From: Bacillota bacterium | Lineage (GTDB): Bacteria; Bacillota; Clostridia; Acetivibrionales; DSM-1351 | Assembly (NCBI GenBank): GCA_023416275.1 | Contig: JAEZIB010000133.1 | Coordinates: 1 to 57,830 of the forward strand | DNA length: 57,830 bases | Direction of reading: 5' to 3' | Shown: positions 16,992-26,948 of the stretch, in pieces | Layout of the letters: the number at the start of each line of letters is the position of its first letter | Numbering within the stretch: position 1 is the first letter of the stretch | The notes under the pieces: generated by a model | Database searches by the model: none | Told to the model about the DNA's origin: nothing | Seen by the model: the letters and a program-made list of their open reading frames with translations, nothing else | Translations under genes and position numbers: made by a program

Positions 16992-18458
16992 TTATTGTGT
17001 AACATTGGCTATAAAGGTGGTTTCATTGTCTATTTCATTAAACTCATATATTAAATCAGTAGAATCTACTCTAAATAATACCGTATGATTTCCAGGAGTG
17101 TTGAAAGTATAATCAAAACCGCAGTCATTGTTTGTAGAAGTTCTGGCAGGAATTCCAGTATGACTGTATGCAGATACAAGCTGACCGTCTACAAACCAGT
17201 TGACGTTAAAAGCACTGGTAGGTGCACCACCATCATTTCTAATACCACATAAGAAAGTTACTCTCTGTCCAACATTTATGTACTGTACCTGAGAAGTTGT
17301 TATCATAGTTGGCACAAGATCTGGAGGTAGTATTGTAATTGTAAAAGATGCCATATTGTTGTTTATATTTGATTCACCTAGTTTATTGTCAGGGTCAATT
17401 TTAAAGGTTATAGTATAAGTACCTGGAGCACTGAAAGAATAATTGAGCTTGTTTTTTTCATCGAATACAGTACTGTATGCTGGAACTGCTGCATATCCAT
17501 TACGGGCAACATGAGTACCATTTACATACCAATCAGCATAAAAATTAGATGCATCCACACCTCCGTTATTTTTTATCCCACAATCAAAGGTTATAGGCTG
17601 TCCAACCTTAATGTTTGTAGTAGCAGATGCAGTAATTCCTGTTGGAGATAGCTCAGTAGGATTTACTGTTATTAAAATTGATACTTGGTTATTATTTTCA
17701 TTTGATTCACCAACAGCGTTGTCTGCATCAACCTGGTAGGTTATAGTATAAGTTCCAGTAGAATTAAAGGTATACTCAAACTGACTATTCCCATTCATAA
17801 CTGTTGTGCTTGCAGGAACATTGGCATGTGAGCCGTAACCAGACTGAATATTGTTAACAAGCCACTTAACTGCAAATGCTCCTGAATCAGCAGCACCATT
17901 GTTTTTAACACCACTGTCAAAGGTTATACGCTGACCTTTCTTGATATTTGTAGTTGCGGAAGCAGTTATTGCCGTTGGCTCAAGGTCTGGTGACGGGGAT
18001 ACTACTATTACTTTTGTTTCTGAAAAGTTATTAATCTCATTAGACTCAGTTATTTGGCGATTGCAATCTACCTCAACAGACACTGTATAGGTTCCTGCTT
18101 TTGGGAAAACATAAAGTAGTGAAGCGTTATCATCCAACCGCGATTTTCCTGCTGCTATACCAAGATGAGAATTCCTACTGACTTCAACACCATTAACAGA
18201 CCATTTAACATAAAAGCTTCCCGAGTTTGCAGTACCTGCGTTTTGAACCAATAAGTCAAAACATACTAAATTTCCAGCCATAGTAGTACCAACGTATGAA
18301 ATATTTTTTGGTCTTAAGTCTGGCTTGGGTTTTACTTCTACAATAGATGAACTTGCTGCAAATACAGGTATGCTTGTGCATATCATTAATAAAAAAAGCA
18401 CTGCATAAAGTATAGTTGACCTAATTAAATGATTTGCTTTTAAAAATTTTTTTGACAT
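16992..18458 (-). CDS. Secreted protein with four CARDB repeats
   Basis: 488 residues: signal peptide (about 1-34, hydrophobic core STILYAVLFLLMICTSIPVF), then four tandem domains of about 110 residues, each opening with PDL-P-I and closing with a TYTI-V-D-N-IGESNE-NN pattern, the CARDB (cell-adhesion-related, APHP-like) fold. Nothing else is present: no sortase motif, SLH or dockerin. Domains two and three are the most alike, indicating internal duplication. Likely an extracellular adhesive or structural protein. A strong ribosome site (AAAGGAG) precedes ATG. Confidence 0.88.
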   Translation of the reverse strand: MSKKFLKANHLIRSTILYAVLFLLMICTSIPVFAASSSIVEVKPKPDLRPKNISYVGTTMAGNLVCFDLLVQNAGTANSGSFYVKWSVNGVEVSRNSHLGIAAGKSRLDDNASLLYVFPKAGTYTVSVEVDCNRQITESNEINNFSETKVIVVSPSPDLEPTAITASATTNIKKGQRITFDSGVKNNGAADSGAFAVKWLVNNIQSGYGSHANVPASTTVMNGNSQFEYTFNSTGTYTITYQVDADNAVGESNENNNQVSILITVNPTELSPTGITASATTNIKVGQPITFDCGIKNNGGVDASNFYADWYVNGTHVARNGYAAVPAYSTVFDEKNKLNYSFSAPGTYTITFKIDPDNKLGESNINNNMASFTITILPPDLVPTMITTSQVQYINVGQRVTFLCGIRNDGGAPTSAFNVNWFVDGQLVSAYSHTGIPARTSTNNDCGFDYTFNTPGNHTVLFRVDSTDLIYEFNEIDNETTFIANVTQ

Positions 18459-18638
18459 ATAATGACTCCTTTAAACATTTTATTTTAACCATTTAGCCAA
18501 AACAATGTTTTATTCGACTAAATAGCAACTAAATTATACCATAAATTTATAGTTATATAATAAATAGTATAAAATAATAAAATATTTAAACTTGCCCAAA
18601 TTATAAAATATAAGTTATAAGTAACCTAACAATTTTTA

Positions 18639-19646
18639 TCAAATAAAATTCTTATAATCCTTCCAATTCCTTATCAGAAGCTCCGGAGTATCTAACCCAT
18701 ATGGACAATGATTCTTGCAATGATTGCAATTTATGCAGTCATCTATTCTTTTCATTTTCTCCTGCCATTCTTTATTTAAATAAACTGATGTGGGAGCTCT
18801 TCTTATCATAAGTGACATTCTTGCCGAGGTTGGAATATCAATATTTGCTGGGCATGGCAAACAATAGCCGCAGCCTCTGCAAAACTCTGTACATAGCTCC
18901 TTTTTATCATTCTCAATAACAGCCGAAAGCTCTTGATTCAGAGCAGGAGGATTGTCAATATATGATATAAATTCATCAAGTTCCTTTTCCCTTTGTATAC
19001 CCCAAATTGGCAAAACATTATCATACTGTGCCAAATATGCATATGCAGCCGCCGAATTAGAAATAAGCCCACCAGACATAGCTTTCATGGCAATAAACCC
19101 GATTCCGTTTACTTTACATTTGTTTACCAGCTCTATTTCCTCATCTGTTGCCAAATAGCTGAAAGGATATTGAATTGTCTCGTATAAACCAGAATCTGCT
19201 GCTTCTAATGCAATTTTAATTCTATGGTTTGTAATACCAATATGACGAATCATGCCTTTGTACTTGGCTTCTAACATGGCCTCATACAACCCTGTACCAT
19301 CACCAGGTTTAGGACAAAAACTGGGATTGTGAAATTGATAAATATCTAAGTAATCTGTTTTCAGCAAGCTTAGCGAGGTGTTTAATTGTTCCCAAAAGCC
19401 CGTTACATTATCAGTCATTGTTTTTGATGCAATATATATTTTTTCACGAACATGGCTGAGAGCATATCCTATTTTTTCTTCACTATCAGTATAAAATCTA
19501 GCTGTATCATAGAAATTAATACCGCTGTTATATGCTTTTGTTAGTAAAAGCTTTGCCTCTTCTTTGCTGATACGCTGTATAGGAAGTGCGCCGAAGCCGT
19601 TTTTATTAACGCTGATTCCAGTTTTGCCTAATAATACTTGTGACAT
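18639..19646 (-). CDS. Aldo/keto reductase with C-terminal ferredoxin-type Fe-S domain
   Basis: 335 residues. The N-terminal 240 form an AKR barrel: GFGALPIQRI, the catalytic Asp and Tyr in FYDTARFYTDSEEKIGYAL, a Lys in IYIASKT, and the His in YLDIYQFHNP. The C-terminal 95 hold two cysteine clusters, CTEFCRGCGYCLPCPANI and CINCNHCKNHCPYG, typical of the clostridial Fe-S AKR subfamily. Its substrate is unknown; the clusters suggest ferredoxin-linked electron transfer rather than only NADPH. Single gene with a clear ribosome site (GAAAGGA). Confidence 0.9.
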   Translation of the reverse strand: MSQVLLGKTGISVNKNGFGALPIQRISKEEAKLLLTKAYNSGINFYDTARFYTDSEEKIGYALSHVREKIYIASKTMTDNVTGFWEQLNTSLSLLKTDYLDIYQFHNPSFCPKPGDGTGLYEAMLEAKYKGMIRHIGITNHRIKIALEAADSGLYETIQYPFSYLATDEEIELVNKCKVNGIGFIAMKAMSGGLISNSAAAYAYLAQYDNVLPIWGIQREKELDEFISYIDNPPALNQELSAVIENDKKELCTEFCRGCGYCLPCPANIDIPTSARMSLMIRRAPTSVYLNKEWQEKMKRIDDCINCNHCKNHCPYGLDTPELLIRNWKDYKNFI

Positions 19647-19851
19647 AATTGTTTGTTCCTTTCTAAATCGTTTGTTTTAATGTTGTAATTAACTATACTT
19701 CACTAATTAAGAATATTTTAAATGTAAAAATCAAAAATATAATCAAAAATCTATAATTAAGAAGCGGTATATCGAAACTTATTTAAGAATTCATATCAGA
19801 GATATAACTTATTTTATTAATTATAACAAATTTATTAAATAAAAAGAATAA

Positions 19852-19899
19852 AACCCAAGTCCTCAATTTAATTAACCATTAAATCACTGAACTTGGGTT
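19852..19899 (-). terminator. Terminator past the truncated PHP gene
   Basis: AACCCAAGT (19852-19860) and ACTTGGGTT (19891-19899) form a 9-bp stem; read on the minus strand it is followed by TTATTCTTTTT. The loop holds a further TTTAAT/ATTAAA pairing. The remainder of the 338-base gap is AT-rich and contains the promoter region of the reductase gene. Confidence 0.7.
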
Positions 19900-19984
19900 A
19901 AATAATAAATTTTCTATTCCATATATATTACCAATCTTCTAATAAATCTTAGCATAATAATGCAAAACTTATATAAAGTATTTT

Positions 19985-20749
19985 TTACTTTCCTGTCCAT
20001 ATAGGAGCAGTAACCGCAATGTCACCATCTGTTTCAGTGATTCTTACATAATAGTACTTATATTTTGAAGCCAGTTGTGGATTACAACTTACAGAGTTGG
20101 AGGAGAAAGTTTTTGATGCTGAAACTATGCCACCATCAGAAATTAATTCAATTTTACGGATGGTATCGCTTGTTTCTGAATCGGTTCCTGTGATAGATAT
20201 ATTCAAGACTGATGGATTCAATAACGTCGAACCCATTATGCTACTATTTATAGAGTATGAAACTTCAAGGTCTTTATCCTCGCTTGCATATACACGCAGA
20301 TTTCTAATAGCATCGAAGACATTTGCTCTTGTCAGACTTGGAGCTAATATTACTGTCCTACAGTCATTTGAAGTCCCCCAATTTGTACCGTGATTGTCCT
20401 GATTATTAGATGGTGCCACATGCCAACCTTTGTCAAGCGCTGTTGTATAGTAACTGTAGCTTGGGAAATATGAACTGCTTCCAGGAGCACCTGTTCCATT
20501 TGCAACTTCAATCAGCTTTATTGCATTATCAGCAGAAGCACTATAGGAACCAAAATTATTAAAATCACCAAATGCTGTTCCGGGATGGTTCCATTGTGAT
20601 ATCGAACCTGTATCTGCTGCTATTTTATTGTAATATGTTTGAAGATTCATGCCTGAAGTTAGTCTGGACTCAAACCAATCAGTATTAAAGGTATTTATAT
20701 GACCTGTTCCGTTACTCCATGTCATTTCAAACCCTGCTATAAGAATCTC
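19985..20749 (-). pseudogene. 5'-truncated CehA/McbA-type PHP-family hydrolase remnant
   Basis: The open frame resembles the later part of a CehA/McbA metallohydrolase: FEMTWSNGTGHINTFNT, then WNHPGTAFGDF, a GWHVAPSNNQDNHG block and a C-terminal beta domain ending VTAPIWTGK. Codons upstream of the first ATG still read ILIAGFE in the correct frame back to a TGA at 20750-20752, so homology begins before any usable start. The first histidine cluster (HxH motif and its DH partner), present in the neighbour, is missing, so a full metal site cannot form. It lies 39-63 bases after the intact relative in the same frame, suggesting tandem duplication followed by 5' deletion. A short translated fragment from ATG 20725 cannot be excluded. 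Confidence 0.65.
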
Positions 20750-20788
20750 TCATAAAAGTGTCACCTCTTAAATTTATATTAGTGAGCC

Positions 20789-22387
20789 TTAATTAAACCA
20801 TATCGGTGCAGTATAAGCCCTATCGTTATTATCATTTACTTCTATACAGTAGACTCTCAAGTAGCATCCAGGCTCAACAGCTATATTTGTTGTAATTGAA
20901 CTGCTACCAGCACTGACAGTTGTAGAATATACCAGCTGTTCAGAAGTCCAGCCCTCTTTTCCTTTCATTACATATATATTAAGCCCATCAGTACTATCGG
21001 TATAAGATAGGTTTACTTCTACAATTCCGCTTCCCATTGAAACTGTATCGCCCATCCATGACCATGTGGACGTTCCAGCTTTTCTTGCCCAAAATGCCAA
21101 ACCTGGGTAAGTTGTTACATATTGATGACCCTGCTGTAAATTATCTTTGATATTTGTCTGTGTTAAATAATCTGCATATACAACTGTATAACATTCTCCA
21201 AAGTGATTGGATGATTCAGTATCGCTGCCTGCAAAAGGAAAAACTTTTTCACCTTTCAATAAGCGTTGCTCAACCCACCTTGTTGTTGATCCATTATTTG
21301 TATCGCTCCAGCCTCCATTCAATATCTCCATACCTGTCTCCCCATGAGTATACGGATAGGTATCTATATTGAAATTCCAGGCCTCTAGCAAGCCGGTACC
21401 CCAATTAGCGTGATTAATAGTAACTAAACCTCCAGACTGCTTAATATTATTAATTCCTTGCTGTGAATCAGGTGATGATGCCTTTCTAAAAATATCTGTC
21501 GAGCATGGAACAAAGGTATTATTCATTATTCCATTATAGTGACATGTATCATACGCTTTAGAATTGTTGACAAGTTCTGCACATGAGAGTTCTTCGCCGT
21601 ATAAAAACGCAAAGGTGTTGTCTGACAGTGAAGTTACAGTATTCTTTTGAGTATTAAACTCACTAGAATCAAGGCAATACGCATGGTCTGTCAGTGTAAG
21701 CCAATCTAAGCCTGCTACCATTGCAAGTGATTTCAATTCTGATATAGTATAAATGCCATCTCCAAAATAATAATCCCATGTATATGTACTATGTGAATGT
21801 GTATCTCCAAAATACCAGTCACTATGATGTGCACTTGGTGCTACTGGAGGTCGTTGCAATGTACGACTAGCTTGTACAGTTACCTCATCAGAAATGATTA
21901 TTGCTTTATCATCTGCTACACTTTCACCTTCCAAATTTAAAGACAATTTTATAGTTCCTTTATCTAAAATTTCTTTAGCCATATCAGCATCTACGTTAAA
22001 CCTTATATATTTTGTACCTTTTTTTAGCTTTTCATATTGAGATTTTAATGTTTTATTCTCAGCATCAGAAAGTGAATTTTTTTTGCCTCTCAGTTTGCTA
22101 ACAGTTTGTAAAGCATCTCCGCTTGCTTCAATTTCTTCCGCCAAATCACTCTTATATTCTCTCCCATTCCATTTCCATTTTGCACTATTTACAAAGATTT
22201 TGCCATTATCCCTAGTATTTGTTACAACCGCAATAATAGGGAAAGATACCGCTTTACATATTACAGGTGGAATAATAAGAGACAATTCCACATCATTAGA
22301 ATTTGATGCTGCCACTGAAACACCAGAATTGAGTAATATCATTATTATTAATGCAAAACTTAAAAAACATGAAATACTACGCTTCAT
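20789..22387 (-). CDS. Secreted CehA/McbA-family PHP-domain metallohydrolase
   Basis: 532 residues from ATG 22387 (the in-frame GTG at 22399 overlaps the AGGAGGTG ribosome site). Signal peptide (SISCFLSFALIIMILLNSGV), an N-terminal beta domain (about 35-170), then a PHP domain: WYFGDTHSHSTYTWD with the HxH metal pair, LDWLTLTDHAY, FLYGEELSC, TINHANWG and FPFAGSDTESSNHFG. A C-terminal beta domain ends YTAPIWFN. Such exported PHP proteins are usually annotated as metallophosphoesterases; the substrate is unknown. A truncated paralogue follows directly. Confidence 0.85.
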   Translation of the reverse strand: MKRSISCFLSFALIIMILLNSGVSVAASNSNDVELSLIIPPVICKAVSFPIIAVVTNTRDNGKIFVNSAKWKWNGREYKSDLAEEIEASGDALQTVSKLRGKKNSLSDAENKTLKSQYEKLKKGTKYIRFNVDADMAKEILDKGTIKLSLNLEGESVADDKAIIISDEVTVQASRTLQRPPVAPSAHHSDWYFGDTHSHSTYTWDYYFGDGIYTISELKSLAMVAGLDWLTLTDHAYCLDSSEFNTQKNTVTSLSDNTFAFLYGEELSCAELVNNSKAYDTCHYNGIMNNTFVPCSTDIFRKASSPDSQQGINNIKQSGGLVTINHANWGTGLLEAWNFNIDTYPYTHGETGMEILNGGWSDTNNGSTTRWVEQRLLKGEKVFPFAGSDTESSNHFGECYTVVYADYLTQTNIKDNLQQGHQYVTTYPGLAFWARKAGTSTWSWMGDTVSMGSGIVEVNLSYTDSTDGLNIYVMKGKEGWTSEQLVYSTTVSAGSSSITTNIAVEPGCYLRVYCIEVNDNNDRAYTAPIWFN

Positions 22388-22760
22388 ATTAAATAACACC
22401 TCCTAGTTTATTTTTTAAAGCCTTTTATGATTTAAATGATACAGAATAAACGTTAACAAATTATTATACTTTTGTTATATTTTGTATTTGTATATGTTAA
22501 AAAAAGTAATGCTTCAAACACTGAGTTTGCATAAGTTTACCATAAAATTAGCATGTATTAAGTATTTTAAAAACCAAATAAAAACTAGAATATTTTCCAC
22601 TCATCCCTAATATTATTGTAATAAATAAACTTTTACTCATAGATGTGCTTTTTGACTGTTTTTTCAATTTTTATATTATTTGTTATCAAGTTTTGATAGC
22701 TTCTAGAATGTGTTTATAGCCTTATTTTTTAGACAAATTGGCTATTAAGGAGATATAGAC
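22388..22760. other. Divergent promoter region, no gene
   Basis: About 370 AT-rich bases between the minus-strand PHP gene and the plus-strand membrane protein gene. It must contain both promoters, but I cannot assign convincing -35/-10 pairs. No ORF, hairpin or repeat stands out. Confidence 0.4.
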
Positions 22761-23579
22761 ATGACTGAAAAAACAAAAAAATTTATTGCAGGCTTTTTTA
22801 ACAAATTAGCCTATGAGGCATTAAGATATCAGCTTGCAATTTTCTTGGCAGGTATTACAGGTGTTATAACTCATGCCTTTGCAACAAATAATAAATACCT
22901 AGTTCCCTATGCTGTTATACTCTCATTTTCAGCTGCTTTTGGAATTGGTTTTTTCAGCATTTATATATATAAATTTCACAACCCTTTATATAAAATATAC
23001 TTAAAATCTGATTTTAATTATATAATTTTAAAAAAACATTGCACATATCAATATAAAAGCTATAGAGTAATGGAATTTAAAAAAAGAATTAAAATTAAGG
23101 TAATTGGTAAAAATATTGATAGATACTATGATAAGTATAATTGGACCGGCTATGGAAAAGTCAGTATTACAAGTAATGTTAAAGACCATAAAATACTAAT
23201 GACGGCTAAACGTGATGCTTTTCAGCAATTTGAGGTTTATTTCGGAAAGAGCTATAAAAAAGGTGAAACAGTTGAATTCTGCATCACCTACACCTTTGAG
23301 GACTATGAAGAAAAAGCTATTCCCATTCTATCAACTACAATTGTAAATCCAACTTATGATTTGACACTAAAGGTAATACTTCCAAAATCCTTTGGTGTAG
23401 TTAAAGCTTATTACGAGTCCTTTCCGTGTATAGACAGCCGATTACCTTTAGAAAGCGGAGTACTTATCTTTGACGATAATAGTGTAGAAGACAGCAATAC
23501 AGCAGCTGTAGAATGGTCAATACAAAAGCCTCTTATGTTGCTTGTTTATTCCATTAAATGGGATATGCCAACCAATTAA
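22761..23579 (+). CDS. Two-helix membrane protein of unknown function
   Basis: 272 residues with a strong ribosome site (AAGGAG, 8 bases). Two adjacent hydrophobic segments (about 24-45 and 50-72) place a soluble domain (73-272) on the cytoplasmic side by the positive-inside rule. The soluble part is beta-rich with alternating charged strands such as KRIKIKVIGKN and VEFCITYTFED. I do not recognise the family. It is the only plus-strand gene between 2.5 and 41.7 kb, standing alone between surface-protein genes and the cellulase cluster. Confidence 0.75.
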   Translation: MTEKTKKFIAGFFNKLAYEALRYQLAIFLAGITGVITHAFATNNKYLVPYAVILSFSAAFGIGFFSIYIYKFHNPLYKIYLKSDFNYIILKKHCTYQYKSYRVMEFKKRIKIKVIGKNIDRYYDKYNWTGYGKVSITSNVKDHKILMTAKRDAFQQFEVYFGKSYKKGETVEFCITYTFEDYEEKAIPILSTTIVNPTYDLTLKVILPKSFGVVKAYYESFPCIDSRLPLESGVLIFDDNSVEDSNTAAVEWSIQKPLMLLVYSIKWDMPTN

Positions 23580-23704
23580 TATTTTTTTATTAACAGTACT
23601 TATATTGTAACTTATTAAAGGGAAAGATTATATTATAAACTAAAGCAAAGATTTTTATAAAAACGAAGGGTGAGATTATGAACGATTAGAATAAAAAATA
23701 ATTA

Positions 23705-23778
23705 GCAACCGTCTTGATATTTTCCAATTTTTGCAGTGGCATTATACTCTGCAAAGTAGGAATAATCAAGACGGTTGC
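23705..23778 (-). terminator. Terminator past the first GH9 gene
   Basis: GCAACCGTCTTGAT (23705-23718) pairs perfectly with ATCAAGACGGTTGC (23765-23778), a 14-bp stem, followed on the minus strand by TAATTATTTTTT. It could also stop plus-strand transcripts from the membrane protein gene. Confidence 0.8.
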
Positions 23779-23788
23779 TTTATTATTA

Positions 23789-26707
23789 TTACTCAAAAGA
23801 ATTTTTTGTTCCAAGCAAATATTTCTTCAATATTGCATAGTCTATTGCATTAACAGCTTTGTCATTATTAACATCTGCTCTAATTAAGCTTTCCGAATCC
23901 AATTCGGAAGACCCCAGCAAGTACTTTTTCAAAATAGCGAAATCAATAGCATCAATGCTTCCACTATTGTCTATGTCACCCACTTTAGAACCAGATTCAA
24001 TTACAAGAGCTTCTTTTCCATATACCAGCTGTCCCTTGATATAAGCAGTGATTTTTTCATTATTTCCATAGGTGCTTTCCATTTCAGTATTACATGAATA
24101 ATCATTTGCATGGTCATAATCTGACAAGCCATCTATCCTAAAAGGTATATCTCCTGTGCTTGCACCTGGAGCAAGCTTACCAGCATCAGATGTAAATGAA
24201 ATTTCACAGTAGGTGTCAGCATTCTCAACAGGAGTATCTATACTGTAGCAATTACCTATCACATTTTCAGTTCCACAAGGAGCATATTCACAGGTAAATA
24301 AATTCTGCTCGCTTCCATCACAGGTAAACCAATATCTAAGCTTTACATCCGATAAATTTACAGGAACAGTTCCATTATTTACTATACTAACAGTAGACCT
24401 AATTGTATTTGTAAGGCTATGGGCTGCACCAAACTTATATAAAACTTTAACTGAAGGTGGCGATGTATCTGGATTTTCATTAGGATTTGTTGGATCAAGT
24501 TTTGGAGCTTCCTCTCCAAATACTAGCTCTCCATTCATATATACAGGAACATTTTTAGTTAATACATATTCGCCGGTAAGACCCTTCCTACTCCAGTCAT
24601 TAGTTGGATCCCAGTGGGTCATATAATTTGAATCCTGCTTTGCTGTTAACGTAAATGCCAACTCCCTGTCCCCATATATTTCTCTGCCGCTCCAATCAAA
24701 TTCATAATAGTAGGTTCCAGCATCATCCCACTTTATAGGGCCTTTATAGGTAATAGGCTCCTGCTGCAATGAAATCTGCTCATCATATGCAATACACATT
24801 TCAACATCCTTTATAGTCTGCCCACAAGCCAGCAATTCACTTATGTTAAAGAAATATCTTGCCTTCATGCCTGTTTCATAATGTGGTGGCTGGCTCGACT
24901 CATTGTGTAATTTAATAACAACCTGTGAGCTTTCCTTTATCTCTCTTTCTACACGCGCCTCACAATAGTAATCATCAACCTTTGGTTCTTTTGGCGGAAA
25001 ATTAGGTATTACCTGCTGACCCTCACCGTAGTATTTATACAATCCTGCACATGCACCAACAAATGCAGCATTATAGTCAACAGCAACCTCATTGTAAACG
25101 AAATCAGTTGTTACATCCTGGTGATAATCCTCTTTATCAGGTCCGCCAGCCAGCGCTCCCCACAAGATATGTCTGTGTTCCACAGGATCTAACATGCTTA
25201 ATGTTTTCGATCCATGAGCTGCTCTGTGATGCGGATGCTTTACAAAAGGTAAACCTTGCTCATAACCATATCCAACTATGTATGAATACCCCATAGGATT
25301 TCTTCCCATAAGATATTCCATCTGATTCTTCGCCCATGCTCCCATATCTGTTCTATCAGGGTGGTGCTGCATATAAACAAGAGCACATAATTGAACTGCT
25401 GTATTATAACGTGCAGAACCCCATCCATTTATCATTGTATATCCTGCTGGAGAGGTTGAAGTATATCCATTGTCGTTTGCTTCCTTATGCTTTGCCATAC
25501 CACCAGACAAATACTCTACATTCCAACGAGCAATATAGTCATATAACTCATTTTCTGGAAATAATGTATTTAGCTCTATAAACACTCCGCCCCATACAGC
25601 ATCCCAACAGTGACACCACGTATTGAACCACATATTTGTGTTAAAGGTATCTGGTATAATCCTTTTCAAATATCCAGTATAATATTTGCCGTCTTCTGAA
25701 ACAGACATAATATCATTTATATAGTCCATGTTACCAGTACAAGCATACAGCCACACTGCTGCCCAAGCCATTTCATCATCGTCATATGCTGAAGTATAGT
25801 AACCATCACCCTTTGACATTCCTCTGTTTTCTTTTGCAAATTTATACATAGCCTTTGCAACAGTCAAACACTTTTCTGCATATTCAGGCTCATCCTCTTT
25901 AAAATTCAAATAGGATGTAGCAAGTGCCGCAGCGGTACTACCGCAAACATCACTACCTGGAGATTCAACTGTAGCAAAGTCTGCAGGCCTTGGAATATTA
26001 TCAGGATATAGTTCAGGTGGTCCCCAATAGGAATGGTCTAAGTCACCTTCACCAACCATATAACAGAAAGCAATCAAATCTCCATTTTCATCAAGAAATG
26101 AGCAACGTAAAAAAGTATCAGTAAAGGTCTTTAAAATATCAATCATATGTTCCTCTTGCCCTGATTTTTTGAAGGCATCTCTGAATTCATAAAAACCCCA
26201 TCCAAGAGTACCAGCAGTATAGCTCTGAGGCAATCCAAACCTTACATGGTCTCCTGCATCATGGAAGCCGCCATGTACATCTACTGTTCCATCTCCATCT
26301 GGGTCGAGTATTTTTCTATTCTTTTCAATGAATTCCGCGGAAAGAGAAGTGTTTTCAAGTGGAATATTGCAATCTCCTACATGGCAATCGCCTCTCCATT
26401 CAATTTTACCTCCTGAAATTCCTGGTCCGCATTTTTCAGCATCATAGAAGTAAATTGATTTCTGAAGGGCTTCAGCGAAATTGAAATAATCATAATTTTC
26501 CCAACCTTCAGCTGGCGTAAATTTCGATTTTGAAGTTGCATCAGCAGTAGCAGATGTCGATGTCTCCGCTGAAGTTACTTCTTCTTTGGCAGATATACCA
26601 CTTGTTATAAAAAACTGTCCTGCAATTATTGAAACAATCAATAGCCTAGATAGAATACTTTTATGCTTTTTAACCCCTCTTTTTTTATCTCTTTTAATAC
26701 TATACAA
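23789..26707 (-). CDS. Cellulosomal GH9 glucanase: GH9-CBM3c-CBM3-dockerin
   Basis: 972 residues from TTG 26707, which sits 8 bases after AAAGGAGG; the longer frame starts before that site. Order: basic N terminus and signal peptide, GH9 catalytic domain (about 60-560; HGGFHDAGDHVRFG with the two catalytic Asp, HPHHRAAHGSK, and the acid Glu in YNEVAVDYNAAFVGA), CBM3c (about 585-730), a second CBM3 (about 755-900), and a type-I dockerin in the last 64 residues with duplicated Ca loops (DIDNSGSIDAID and DVNNDKAVNAID; recognition pair Ala-Ile). GH9 with CBM3c is the classic processive-endoglucanase layout. The second CBM3 lacks the usual aromatic strip and is Cys-rich. Paralogue of the next gene; secreted and docked to a scaffoldin not seen here. 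Confidence 0.94.
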   Translation of the reverse strand: MYSIKRDKKRGVKKHKSILSRLLIVSIIAGQFFITSGISAKEEVTSAETSTSATADATSKSKFTPAEGWENYDYFNFAEALQKSIYFYDAEKCGPGISGGKIEWRGDCHVGDCNIPLENTSLSAEFIEKNRKILDPDGDGTVDVHGGFHDAGDHVRFGLPQSYTAGTLGWGFYEFRDAFKKSGQEEHMIDILKTFTDTFLRCSFLDENGDLIAFCYMVGEGDLDHSYWGPPELYPDNIPRPADFATVESPGSDVCGSTAAALATSYLNFKEDEPEYAEKCLTVAKAMYKFAKENRGMSKGDGYYTSAYDDDEMAWAAVWLYACTGNMDYINDIMSVSEDGKYYTGYLKRIIPDTFNTNMWFNTWCHCWDAVWGGVFIELNTLFPENELYDYIARWNVEYLSGGMAKHKEANDNGYTSTSPAGYTMINGWGSARYNTAVQLCALVYMQHHPDRTDMGAWAKNQMEYLMGRNPMGYSYIVGYGYEQGLPFVKHPHHRAAHGSKTLSMLDPVEHRHILWGALAGGPDKEDYHQDVTTDFVYNEVAVDYNAAFVGACAGLYKYYGEGQQVIPNFPPKEPKVDDYYCEARVEREIKESSQVVIKLHNESSQPPHYETGMKARYFFNISELLACGQTIKDVEMCIAYDEQISLQQEPITYKGPIKWDDAGTYYYEFDWSGREIYGDRELAFTLTAKQDSNYMTHWDPTNDWSRKGLTGEYVLTKNVPVYMNGELVFGEEAPKLDPTNPNENPDTSPPSVKVLYKFGAAHSLTNTIRSTVSIVNNGTVPVNLSDVKLRYWFTCDGSEQNLFTCEYAPCGTENVIGNCYSIDTPVENADTYCEISFTSDAGKLAPGASTGDIPFRIDGLSDYDHANDYSCNTEMESTYGNNEKITAYIKGQLVYGKEALVIESGSKVGDIDNSGSIDAIDFAILKKYLLGSSELDSESLIRADVNNDKAVNAIDYAILKKYLLGTKNSFE

Positions 26708-26834
26708 CTCAACTACCTCCTTTTGTAACAATTTAGTAATTTATTTAAATATTAAATACATTTTAAATATCCGATTCTCCATTAAGCCACTGCTGAACGT
26801 CACTGATATACAGTGTTTAGTTACGAGCGGTGTT

Positions 26835-26888
26835 AAAAACCGTACCCTATCCTGTTTAATTTGTTATTCGAATAAGAGTACGGTTTTT
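26835..26888 (-). terminator. Terminator past the second GH9 gene
   Basis: AAAAACCGTAC (26835-26845) pairs with GTACGGTTTTT (26878-26888); on the minus strand the stem ends in a T-run. It separates the two paralogous cellulase genes into distinct transcription units. Confidence 0.8.
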
Positions 26889-26948
26889 ATTATTTTGTTT
26901 TAATTTTGTTGTTCCGTTAATCATTAAAATGGATAACATCTTTCTTGG

